A DNA stretch of 64,000 bases, taken from contig NC_092565.1 in NCBI RefSeq assembly GCF_037975245.1, positions 16,335,499-16,399,498 of the forward strand, read 5' to 3'. Each line of letters begins with the position of its first letter. Position 1 is the stretch's first letter. The DNA comes from Apostichopus japonicus (Eukaryota; Echinodermata; Holothuroidea; Aspidochirotida; Stichopodidae). The position numbers were made by a program, and so were the translations under genes. A model generated the notes under the pieces. That model saw only the letters and a list, made by a program, of their open reading frames with translations, ran no database searches and was not told where the DNA came from. This document shows, one piece after another, positions 1 to 9,945 of the stretch.

Positions 1-179
1 AAAAATGAATGGAAATTTTCATGTTATGGATGAGAATATCAAACTCAGAATACATGTGATGAAGACCTTTAGTTATGATGAAATCATGAGATGATCATGA
101 ATTCAACATATTTACTTAAATATTTACATAAATTTTGCAAGGTAGGGTCATGTTTGGACCTGAAATCTGACTGTAGCAG

Positions 180-452
180 TGATTAAGGAAGGATGTTACA
201 AGGCTGTGTATCTCCCAGTCAAAGGCATAAGCATGACCTGTAAAGCTGTACAACTGTCAGTAAACGAAATGATCCTTTCAAATCCGCAGGATTCCATCGT
301 TAGCAAATCAGCTCTATCCGAGATTGGTCAGTTCCCATTTTGTATAACATGTCCCTGTGGAGGTAAGGAGAGGCGGCATCTCTTCTCAGCGGAGAGCGAG
401 GGAGACTTGAAGAGATGGAAAACAGCTCTGGACCAACAGATAGTCAATATTG
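180..452 (+). CDS. PH-domain protein, internal exon (rhotekin-like), gene partial at left edge
   Basis: The reading frame ends with the C-terminal strands and helix of a pleckstrin-homology domain: a FPFCI strand, then RRHLFSAESEGDLKRW with the conserved helix tryptophan. A donor site (G|GTGAGAAT) follows base 452 and leaves phase 1, which joins in frame to the next exon at 1489. The left boundary is uncertain. An acceptor-like GCAG precedes 180 and another CAG precedes 290; the clearest PH similarity lies after 290. PH domains bind phosphoinositides or proteins at membranes. Just after the PH helix, the spliced product reads EAWKQAC and then GSLYDQL. This resembles, from memory of the family, the WKxCC and SxYH segments after the PH domain of rhotekin, a Rho-GTP effector. 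The rhotekin assignment is inference; the PH assignment is firmer. Confidence 0.6.
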
Positions 453-1488
453 GTGAGAATATCAGTCAAGTTACCCCCCCATGGACACACCCCTCAGGGA
501 CGTAAATGATACTCATATCAGCTCAATGCTTTGTCAGTTAAGCCATGGTTAAACCAAGAGGCTAGTCTGGTAGTTAGCAAGCTGGTCTTACTGCTGGTGA
601 AAGAAACAAAGTGTTTGTTTAATCAGAGACAGAAGGAATGGAAATGCTGATTATAGATAGCTCTAATGATTTGCCCTAAAGTTGTAGGTTTTGATTTTCA
701 GGGACAAAGGCAGGTCTTCTGCATTAGTCATCATATCGAAGTAAAAGGTTCCTTCTTTTCTGGTGAGAAAACTTAGATTATGAATAATTTTTTTTCAACC
801 TGGGGCCACTTTACATGAACATCTGTCATGGGTGTACAGGCTTTGGAAGAACCACGGGCATCTTGATTCGAAATAGAAGCCATTTTGCATTTTCTAACTT
901 ATTGTTTATAATAATCTTGAATGGACATGAAGTAACAAGGTTTCACTCACCTTGGATTATGTTTTCTGTGTATATTTTTGCTCTCAGAAAATGTTGTGAC
1001 TGAGAGTGGTTGAGTCACTGATCAATCTTTAAACATCTTAATAAAACTGCTTCTGAAATACATGTAATGTATATTTTATGATAGTAATCTTATTCTTAAT
1101 TTTAATGTCTATCATCTTATAGTCAAATTTGTTTGTTATTCTTATTTCTCTTTAAATTGTTTAATTTTTTTTTTTTAATATTTGTTTTTGATTTCTCTTT
1201 AAAAGGGCCTCCTCTGGGGAGATTAGTACTTTGCTAACTGAGTCTTTAAATCCTCTTAAAAGATTGTTCGATAACGATAATAATGGGCATCACTAACATT
1301 ATCACATGGCTTCGGGTATAGTGTCTCAAGGGATTTGGGATGGTTAGCAAGTTATTTGACCCCAGATTCCACTCATATTTACCTTTAATTGTAAAGTACA
1401 TTTACATATCGTATTTCATATACATATTTGGTTTATTGTCTATCAGTTCCTTCATTTTTTCCTTATCTTTTCTTTTCTTCAATTTTAG

Positions 1489-1602
1489 AAGCGTGGAAGC
1501 AAGCATGCAACTCAGTGATGCCCTTACGTACACCAAGTGCTTTCAAAAGACGAGGAAGTCTGAGACCCAGGAAAGGTTCTCTCTATGATCAGCTGACAGT
1601 AT
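1489..1602 (+). CDS. PH-domain (rhotekin-like) protein, penultimate exon
   Basis: The exon is bounded by TTTTAG before 1489 and GTAAGTAA after 1602. Phase 1 is kept on both sides, so the frame runs from the PH exon through this one into the last exon. The 38 residues continue the PH-terminal helix (EAWKQACNSV) and then become basic and serine-rich (FKRRGSLRPRKGSLYDQL). The RRGS and RKGS motifs look like basophilic kinase sites. This is the segment most like the post-PH linker of rhotekins. It is too short to assign on its own. Confidence 0.6.
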
Positions 1603-2682
1603 GTAAGTAAATAAATAATCCCGTCAAAGTTTCCTGCATCTGGAAGTTATGCTGTGTCTAAATTCAGTAATAAAGAAACAGAAATGTATTTACAGAAATG
1701 GATCCATTTATCTGGCTAAAATCTAGTTACAAAGTCGGATCAAATAAAATTCCAAGCCATGGGGTCGATTCGAGGTAATTTTTATTGCAGGTTCGGCAGT
1801 TGAAAAGTGGAACACTTTAATTTTGGATGACTCAAACAAGATGTAAATACCAGCAATCACCCTCAGTATGGACTACATTCACTGTGGCTGAGAGAGATTC
1901 AATTTAGGGGGTCTGTGCGGGTAGGGAAGGGGCTAAACTTCATGAAGGAGAAACAAGGATAAAGGGAAGGAGAGGAGACAAAACCAGATAGTATTAAGAG
2001 AGTTTACAACACTCTACCACAAGGTAGCTCATCATGCTCTTGTCTTCCTTTCTGCCAATAAACGTCTAACTTGCACGTTTGTCTTGTGTCTTTTCTAGAA
2101 GGAATAAAACTATTTGCAAAGATTCTCACCATACATAATCTCATTTGTGATTGCTGTTTGTTTATTTGTAACGCTGAATCACAATGTCCGTCCTTTGTAT
2201 CGTTGCCTAGATAATTCAATTCACGTATTTACGGTCCTTCTCTTCATCAAGCCCTACTGTATGTTATTGGGACCGGCTAAATTTACTGCTTGAAGAACCT
2301 AAACCAAGGTCTAGGTTTTCAGATGAGAACACCTGGAAGATATTATTAAAATTAGACCTCATATGGAATGGCAAAAGGTTAATCTTGTAACAAATGAATG
2401 TTATATTGAGATATGTTCCCAATTTTATGGTGGCCATCTGCCCTACATACAGTTTGTGAGTTTTGATATGTCATTTATGTTGTTAGTTAACCTGAATGAC
2501 CAATGATATGAACAATGTGTGCCATCCACCCAACTATTTCAATGCCAAATTCAAGGCTTTGAGCGTGCTTCTTGCAATGACTTTTTCTTTGCTATGTTGG
2601 TAAAGCAAGATGTAAAGAGTAACACAATCGATACTGCTTGCAGGGTTCCCACAGGTACTTGAAATCCTTGAAAATAATTGTA

Positions 2683-2726
2683 GTCCTTGAAAAGTCCTTG
2701 AAAAGTCCTTGAAAAGTCCTTGAAAT
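2683..2726. repeat. 11-bp tandem repeat (GTCCTTGAAAA)n
   Basis: About four copies of GTCCTTGAAAA lie in the last intron of the PH gene, downstream of a CAGGGTTCCCACAGG motif near 2640. The motif resembles a hAT-type terminus but no matching opposite end is visible. Confidence 0.8.
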
Positions 2727-2933
2727 ATGTTTTCAAGCTTGTGTTGGAACACTGATCCTGTGGAAATTGGCAGTCAAAATGATCATTTTCAGGGTTTTTG
2801 ATTGCTGAAAGTCTCACATTCTTTACTCTTTCGTTGTTTTAAAGCTCCAATATTTTGCTTGCCGTTTGCGGAAGAACAGCGATAGTAAGTGATCTATAGT
2901 AGTGATAATTCTTCTTCACATTTTAACTTTTAG

Positions 2934-2948
2934 ATTCTCCTCTTTTAG
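2934..2948 (+). other. Alternative 15-nt exon extension (tandem splice acceptors)
   Basis: Two acceptors, one ending at 2933 and one at 2948, sit in a tandem duplication of TTTTAGATTCTCC. Use of the first adds five codons without changing the frame or adding a stop. Confidence 0.4.
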
Positions 2949-3100
2949 ATTCTCCCGAGAGACAAAAGTCTACCGATGAGAACAACTCACCGCCATCGGC
3001 TAACCTGAGACCAAGGCTAAAACATTCTCTTAGTGTATCAGCTTCACCCCCACCACACCTCCAAGACCCCCTGGTGTCTCTGAAGGAGACGAGAGTCTGA
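2949..3100 (+). CDS. PH-domain (rhotekin-like) protein, last coding exon
   Basis: The exon starts after TCTTTTAG and runs to a TGA at 3098-3100. The frame follows directly from exon 1489-1602. The 50-residue tail is a disordered, proline- and serine-rich sequence (RLKHSLSVSASPPP, then DPLVSLKETRV) ending in a short charged C-terminus. A second in-frame acceptor lies 15 bases upstream (exon start 2934) inside a duplicated TTTTAGATTCTCC motif, so two isoforms differing by five residues are possible. The end of the transcript is not certain; an AATAAA lies at 4110-4115. Confidence 0.6.
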
Positions 3101-4795
3101 ACAGATGATGAAGAAGTCGAAACAAAAATGAAGATAGAATGGGGTTTATTGATGGAGGGATTTACTAACTGTCAGAGCATTAATTGGAACGACGAGATTG
3201 TTGAAGATTTCTGGTCCAGGGATGGTAAGGAGAAGGAACCATGTGATAAGAATAGAGGGCGCTGATCTTGATAATAACTGCCAATCTGCACACAATAGAT
3301 GCATTTTAAAATGAGCAACAGAAATATAGCCATTTCTGTAAATTTAAAGTAAATGCTACACCTGAAGGTTTATCCTATACTGTGAAGAAACTACCTCCTT
3401 GGACCAATGAGCTGTCACCGACCATCGGTGAGAGCCCCTGATTGGTTAAGGGGAGAAGATTGAAATCCAAGCAGACACGCCCTGGAAGTTTGAATGAAGC
3501 ACCGCCTGGTTCAATTTTTTCCGTTACAAAAATTGCTTGGGATGTGCAAACATTTTTCAAACTAAATTTTCAAAAAATTTATTCTTCCATCTTTCTGCTT
3601 TGGATCAGTCTGGAACAAAATTATGTAAAATTGTAAAGTTATAAGTTATTTTTAATTACTAAATGGATCAGGGTAAATTAATTCATGGCTTTTCTTCTTT
3701 GACAAAGCTGAAAATGTATGTAATATACCTTTGTTTTCTATCATGTTTATTTGTTTGTTTACTTATCGGGTAATTGTTTGTTGCTTTTGTTTCATTCACA
3801 CCATATAAGCTGTCTTCTGAAGTCAATATACTGTATGCCATATTGTTATTTGTAATAAGAGATATTTACGTTTCATTCTTTGTCTATATATCATACAATT
3901 CATTTAACTTTTTCTTTCTTTCTTGTTATCAATATTTTTTTTAAACCTTGTATGTATGTATTACTGAGTAAGGGTTTATTCAACCATTGAAACTAAACAG
4001 CATCTTTTTCTGTTAAAATTAAAATTAAAAGTGAAATTTATTTTTATATCAAATGTAATGAGAAATAACTAAGAAAATCCCCTGAGGATAAAAAAAAAGT
4101 CATATCTACAATAAAATTATACCATCTTTCTTTAGCCTGTGACCATTCTTCAAAAGAAACATGTTTCTCTGAAATAACTATTCAAGAACCGAAAAAGGAT
4201 AGAGGAAAATATTTGATATGGAATTGGGTAAATATTGGAAAAAATGCAATTATTTGTAGGCACAAAACGACTCCCTTTGATTGGAATGTACCTATCGCAT
4301 ATATGCAGAGTATATGATGTCATACCTAGACCATAGTCATAAAGTCCATGTGATCAACCTATTATCCCATACGAAGATACTGCCAACCATAATGACAGTA
4401 GTTTTGGTGTCGTGTATGAAGAAACTTGTCAAATTATTACCCGGTTTCATTTTTGAACAAAGTACTCAAATTTGTTTTGAATTTATTGCCAGGTTTTCTT
4501 ACGAAAACTAAGTCATCATGTACTTGATAATCTCTGTTCAACACTCCCACAAATCAAAACATTCTCCACATGCATGGGTTGGTTGTTTTAACTGTGGCAT
4601 TTACTGCGTGAGACCCCCCCCCCCCTTCCATCCTTTAGAGATTATTCAACGGTCATCTCACTTTCTGATAGTCAGACTGGTGGCAGGAACCCGACATTAA
4701 CAGTTTAAAATTTCGGTAGTAATAAACTTTGGTCATGTACACAATATTCATTCTTCAAATATGGTTTATGTGCTTCAAACTAGTTTCCAGCCATT
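3101..4795. other. 3' UTR of the PH gene and intergenic DNA
   Basis: AT-rich sequence with only short shadow ORFs. It contains a likely 3' UTR after the stop at 3100, a candidate polyadenylation signal AATAAA at 4110-4115 and a poly-C tract near 4614-4625. No gene is seen. Confidence 0.5.
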
Positions 4796-4799
4796 TTTA

Positions 4800-5138
4800 A
4801 GTTTTGTTCAAATTTGAGAATGCAAGAGGGATATGATTACAGCTCAAGGGCGACCAACTTTGTAGTGTGAACATGTTTTGACCCCACAATGGCAATCAAG
4901 GTTGTAGTGTGAACTCTCGGGATCACACCACCCAAGATCTCCGTACTTGCAGACAGACTGGTGCAAATTCACTGACGGGGCGCATCATGAGTGCTAAAAC
5001 TTGCTGATTGATTTAGTAAACAACAACTATGATCTTTTTCGTAATATGTGGATATGCCAAGTGTCAGCTTTATTACCTCCAAAATGTAAAAGTAACATCC
5101 CGATCCCCATTGTCTTATCAAATGTGAACAAGGCCTAA
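4800..5138. mobile_element. MITE-like element, copy 1
   Basis: The ends form a degenerate inverted repeat: GTTTTGTTCAAATTT on the left and AAATGTGAACAAGGC on the right. The interior shares blocks with 20108-20355, including AAGGGCGA, GTAGTGTGAA and GTCAGCTTTATT followed by TACCTCC. No clear target-site duplication is visible. Confidence 0.5.
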
Positions 5139-7800
5139 ATTACCAAACATATTTCATTTATGAAGGATGACTTAAAACAGAGAGTTAGTGTTGGTACGTC
5201 ATTGTCCACACCTGTGTGCTAGTAAAATTGTATGGGTATTCTGGTTAACAAGATATTCATTTGCATAGGGCTATATAGTGAAGAGAATGATGGGGAATTC
5301 CTTGATGGTAACAAAAATTCAGGCAACACTGCATTATTCATTGGATATCACCATGGAGACTTGTGAAGAACACTAGATATTTGACAATTTTAGTCAGGAA
5401 AGATAATGAATGCTGAAGAAGTGTGTTGAAATTGTCTGAAACTTTGTAGCCAGTTGAGCATAACTAGCAATTTAATATCACTGTATAGTCCCTTTAAAAT
5501 ATTGTAACATATTCAGAGTGCCCTTCTCTCCTCTCCTCCATCCCCCCCCCCCCCCCCCGTTGCCTCTCCATCCATTACCGTCACACAAACAAAATGCCTA
5601 TGGTGTCTTATTGTCATAGAGTGTTCAAGGAACGTAGCAGCTGCCTTACCATTTTGACAACAGGAAATAAGTCTTTAGGTTTGATCAAGGAGTGGTAATA
5701 CAATTGGTGATTGAGTGAAGAAAGATTGAAGGTGGAGAAAAGTATTCTAGAGATTTTTAATCTTTTTCTTAATTTTATGGATTAAAGGCAACTAGACCTT
5801 TACACATTAAGCCAATATTTACCACTTAAAGTTATTCTGTTTGTTGTTTCTGTATATTTTTGCTCAAGAATCTCTCTAGCATCCAGCATCGCTACTTTAA
5901 TCTCTGAAAGTAGATGTCTGTGTCCAGCACTTAGTCTTATTACTTCCATATCCTATCAATGTTGAATTTTTGTTAATTTGACTTCCAGGACCTACAGTAG
6001 AACCATTTTTATTAGATTAAGTCTAATATAGTGATGCGATGTTATAGACACAAAGAGAATGTTCTTATAGTGTTCAAGTAGTTACAGTTACTATTGGATA
6101 AGTGTAATGGATTTATCTGTAGCCTTGGGTGCTCTTATACTCAGAACAAAATACAATACCATTGGGGTTTACATGCTTGTCAATGTCTGCTTTTCATAGT
6201 GCCAATTTATATGTTACTTAATACTAACACTTGTATGTGTAAGTATATACAGTTTTAAATATATGTCCAGTGTCATAAACTCTGCAGTGTTTGTAAAACA
6301 CAAAGATGAAGTGATATCTATCAATCGATCTGTCAGAGTATTGACCATTTATTTATGAGAGTGGTTTTAATCTCCTCATGTTTAGTTTGATTTAAAAGAC
6401 ATCAATTCTCAGGTTCACCTGATATGAGAGTTCCATTGCAAATGTTTGCTTGGTCACCTGCTCATATTTCTAAAGAATTACCACAGTTTGAGAATGTCTC
6501 TTGCTCCCCTCCCCCCACCTCCACCACCCCAACCAATTTCCCACGGAGGGCCTACTTTGTATTTCTCGCTCTAACAAAAAAATTAAGATATTCAATTTTG
6601 AGAGTGAAGCCTCTCACTTTCTGAAGTGCAACAAGAAGTTTGAAGGAGATTTATGGTAGGACACAAATGGGGGAAAGTTAATTTTATAAATATTGGGCAT
6701 CAAGACTTCTTGTGTAGCATTGCCTTGCCACCTTCATTTTGCCATATTGCCATGTTAAACAGTAACCTGCAGGTGAAACTGTTAGCTGCAACGTTCTTTT
6801 ACTCTATGTTCATAAATGTTGCATAATACACGACCTGTAGTTGTTTTCCAATTGGGTGATTAATATATTTTATTTTTATTATTATCTTTATGTTTGTATT
6901 GAGTAACACCTATATATTCTCACAGTGCATTGTACAAGTGTCATGAAAATAAGTGTTTGAGAATGTAACAACTTGTAAATGATGGAACGGCACCTAAGTT
7001 CAGCTTTGTACCCCTTCCCACACCCCCTCCATGACTTTTAAAATTTAAATTTTTGAGTTATGCTCTTGTTCTTTTTAAACTCAGTTTAATACCTGTCATG
7101 TTTTTACTTTCTCTACAAATATATTATAACCCTTTTACCATTCTATATATCTTTATCAAGTGTATGAATGTTATGTATGTCACATGCTACCTTCATACTC
7201 CATTCTATAAATATATACTAATGCAATTTCTCTGCATTGTAAAGTTTTGGCAATACAAAGTTTACATGTTATTGGATAATAAAAGAAATGAAAAAAAAAG
7301 AAGAAGTTCCTTCCTGTGATTGTTCTTATGATTTCCATGTTTGAGTTGGACAGATGCAAGTAGATTAAGTCGCTGTTGGTTTGAGAACAATGTATCTTGA
7401 GACATTGGAATATGAGCTGAATGAGGAAAAGTAAAGCTTTTTCCTGTTATTTCTATAAATGTCATTGCAAATGTTAATTATTTTAGTTAACGAGTGCTTC
7501 TACTAGGAGAGATTGGTGAAGCGATATTAGTAGAGGTGGGACGGTGAAGCGATATTAATAGAGGTGGGACGGTTGGGGGGGGGGAGGGGGTGTGCAGCTC
7601 CCTCTGCCTCAACCAGGTCACAGGGTGGGGGTGGGAGGGGGGCTGAAGAGTATTCTTATATGGATCAGTCATTATATAGCTGTGATATAAGGAAAGTAGT
7701 TTTGAAGTCATTTCCAAAGCAACTCAAAACCCAAACTAATATACAAACATTTAAATCAGTCCAGATGCAACAGAAATTCAATGGAGACTGGTGTCAAATA
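5139..7800. other. Intergenic, no gene seen
   Basis: AT-rich, with short ORFs of no recognisable content. It holds a poly-C tract near 5545-5559 and G-rich runs near 7572-7640. Confidence 0.5.
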
Positions 7801-7808
7801 CCAACTAC

Positions 7809-8177
7809 CAGTGGCTTAGGAAGGTACTTTTGAGTGGGGGGGGGGGGGGCTGAAGACTGATGGCCGGCCTGGGGGAGGGGTCTAAGGGGAGGGGGTGTCC
7901 ACCTCCCCTTTGGCATTTTTTTGCATTTCCAGGTGGCCTCAGATGCAATTTGGTGCAATATAGCACACTTCAACTCTCACTCCATTTTGTAAAGAATTTT
8001 GCATTTTCACCTGGCCTTAAATGCAATTTGGTGCTCCAAATGAGATTTTTTTCTCATTTGGAAATGAAAAAGGGGTTTTCTGACTTGCAGAGCGGGGGGG
8101 GGGGGGCGGAATGATACTTCCGCCCCCCATATTTTTCACGGGGGGGGGGGCTGGCGCCCCCGGTTCCTACGCCCTTG
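7809..8177. mobile_element. hAT-type MITE, copy A (369 bp)
   Basis: The left end is CAGTGGCTTAGGAA and the right end, reverse-complemented, is CAAGGGCGTAGGAA. The element is flanked by a perfect 8-bp duplication, CCAACTAC (7801-7808 and 8178-8185). An 8-bp duplication plus a CAGTGGCGTAG-type terminus is diagnostic of hAT elements. The interior has poly-G runs and no transposase, so it is non-autonomous. It is a close relative of the copy at 8953. Confidence 0.9.
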
Positions 8178-8185
8178 CCAACTAC

Positions 8186-8944
8186 AACTCAAAAAAAAAA
8201 AATAGTTCATTTCCAAAGCTGCTTTTCCATTTTCATCATTTTCGTATGTAATTGTATATAAGTCACCCATCTCCCATAATAAAAAAAAGTGGTTGCGCTC
8301 CTATTTAACGTACAACAATCTTTCAAAACCCAAAAGAGCCAGTTGTTACATTACCCTGCACGAATCAGTTACATTCAATTGATCAAATACGCAAGTGCAA
8401 ATTGTCACGTAGGCACGATGATGTAATCTCCGTTGTATCTAGACTCTTTTCATGCATTGGCGAACATGGATATTTAACTTATCAATGAATCGAACATGTA
8501 TAATGAGTTTTCGTTTTCTTTATTATACCTAGGTTTATTCTTCCTTGACCTTCTCAGTTGTTGGTTTACAGTCATGTTTACAGATATGTGGGATTGTCGG
8601 GCGTGACATGCGAATCTGTAAGACGTTCGGTCAAATGAGTGGGCGACGAAAAGGCAAAAAAGAAAAAAGAAAAGAAAGGTGACCAACTTAGCTTTTAAAT
8701 TGCTGGAATTAATATTGTACTTCTTAGAGAAACCATAGAAATCCTTATCAATTTCTATGAGAAAAACTGACTAGCGAAAAATGCCAAAGATAAAGTCAAT
8801 TGCGTAGGTTCGCTATTTAAAGCGCCGACGTATATGAACGAAGCTGATACCTACATCCGTATTTCCCCCTCATCCGCTTGCGGGAAGTTGCGGGTTTTTT
8901 GTACTGAGATATCCAAGTTGGTATATGCTGTACAGTGCATGTTA
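8186..8944. other. Unique intergenic spacer
   Basis: Sequence between two hAT MITE copies. No gene or repeat is recognised. Confidence 0.4.
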
Positions 8945-8952
8945 GCTACTGC

Positions 8953-9327
8953 CAGTGGCGTAGGAAGGTACTTTTGAGTGGGGGGGGGGGGGCTGAAGAC
9001 TGATGGCCGGCCTGGGGGAGGGGTCTAAGGGGAGGGGGTGTACCCCTCCCCTTTGGAATTTTTTGCATTTCCAGGTGGCCTCAGATGCAATTTGGTGCAA
9101 TATAGCACACTTCAACACCCACTCCATTTTGTAAACTTAATTTTGTATTTTCACCTGGCCTTAGATGCAATTTGGTGCTCCAAATGAGATTTTTTCTCAT
9201 TTGGAAATGAAAAAGGGGTTTTCTGACTTGCGGAGCGGGGGGGGGGGGGCGGAATGATACTTCCGCCCCTCCACATTTTTCACTGGGGGGCTGGCGCCCC
9301 CCCAGCCCCCCGGTTCCTACGCCCTTG
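8953..9327. mobile_element. hAT-type MITE, copy B (375 bp)
   Basis: Same family and same orientation as copy A. The left end is CAGTGGCGTAGGAA and the right end TTCCTACGCCCTTG. A perfect 8-bp target duplication GCTACTGC lies at 8945-8952 and 9328-9335. The interior matches copy A almost throughout (for example GATGGCCGGCCTGGGGGAGG), so both were inserted from a recently active source. Confidence 0.9.
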
Positions 9328-9590
9328 GCTACTGCAAAGAACAAATCTTTCCCGGATTTCTTTTCAAAAAATCCTTTCTCCTCTTCATCTGATCACACAG
9401 TAAAATCTTTGCAAGTTACGACGGATAAAATTAATTGGGCCTATGGCGTCTTTGTTAGTGAGTTTGCTTGTTTTTTGGGGATCATATTTGCGCAGGCAGT
9501 GGGTGGTGTTGGCATAGCCAAGGTTACCACAAAGTTACTCGAGCATGCGAATTGAAGATTCTTGCTACGAAATTGCTTACGTCATGGAAC

Positions 9591-9672
9591 CAGTGGCGGA
9601 ACCATGGGCTGTATCCCGTGATTTTATTAGGGTGGGGTGGTTGGGGAAAGGCTAGTGGTATATTGCGCCATG
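9591..9672. mobile_element. Short hAT-like remnant
   Basis: An 82-bp segment starts with CAGTGGCGGAA and ends with GCGCCATG. It is flanked by the 8-bp direct repeat CATGGAAC (9583-9590 and 9673-9680). The right terminus is degenerate, so the call rests mainly on the duplication and the left terminus. Confidence 0.45.
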
Positions 9673-9680
9673 CATGGAAC

Positions 9681-9945
9681 ATAACGTTGACATTGAAAAC
9701 GTTATTTTTACTGAATACAATTTTCACGTCGGGTGGCTTCCAATTCATCAGTTAACTCAAACTTGGTATCTTTTCAATTTAGAAAGTCATTTCAGATGGG
9801 AAAACCGTAGATTGCTCTTGGATGGGACACCCACCTTACAATATGGTCCGGCCGGTGATCGAACCCCGAACCTCCCGATTGCTATGCCTCATTGCTTTTT
9901 CATATGCCACCGCCTTTATCCACTCCGCGGCCACACTAACACACA
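9681..9945 (-). mobile_element. tRNA-derived SINE (minus strand)
   Basis: On the minus strand, 9935 to 9852 reads as a tRNA-like head. It begins GTGGCCGCGGAGTGG, has a long variable-arm-like middle, and then a B box, GGTTCGATCAC. No intact cloverleaf gene is evident, and AT-rich unrelated sequence follows as the body. The left limit at 9681 is a guess set by the neighbouring hAT remnant. Confidence 0.55.

Noticed and set aside
2640..2820. hAT element starting CAGGGTTCCCACAGG
   Set aside because: No matching inverted end or 8-bp duplication could be found; only the 11-bp tandem repeat is certain.
7564..8114. Gly- and Pro-rich ORFs
   Set aside because: They come from G-rich hAT MITE copies and read in several frames of the same repeats.
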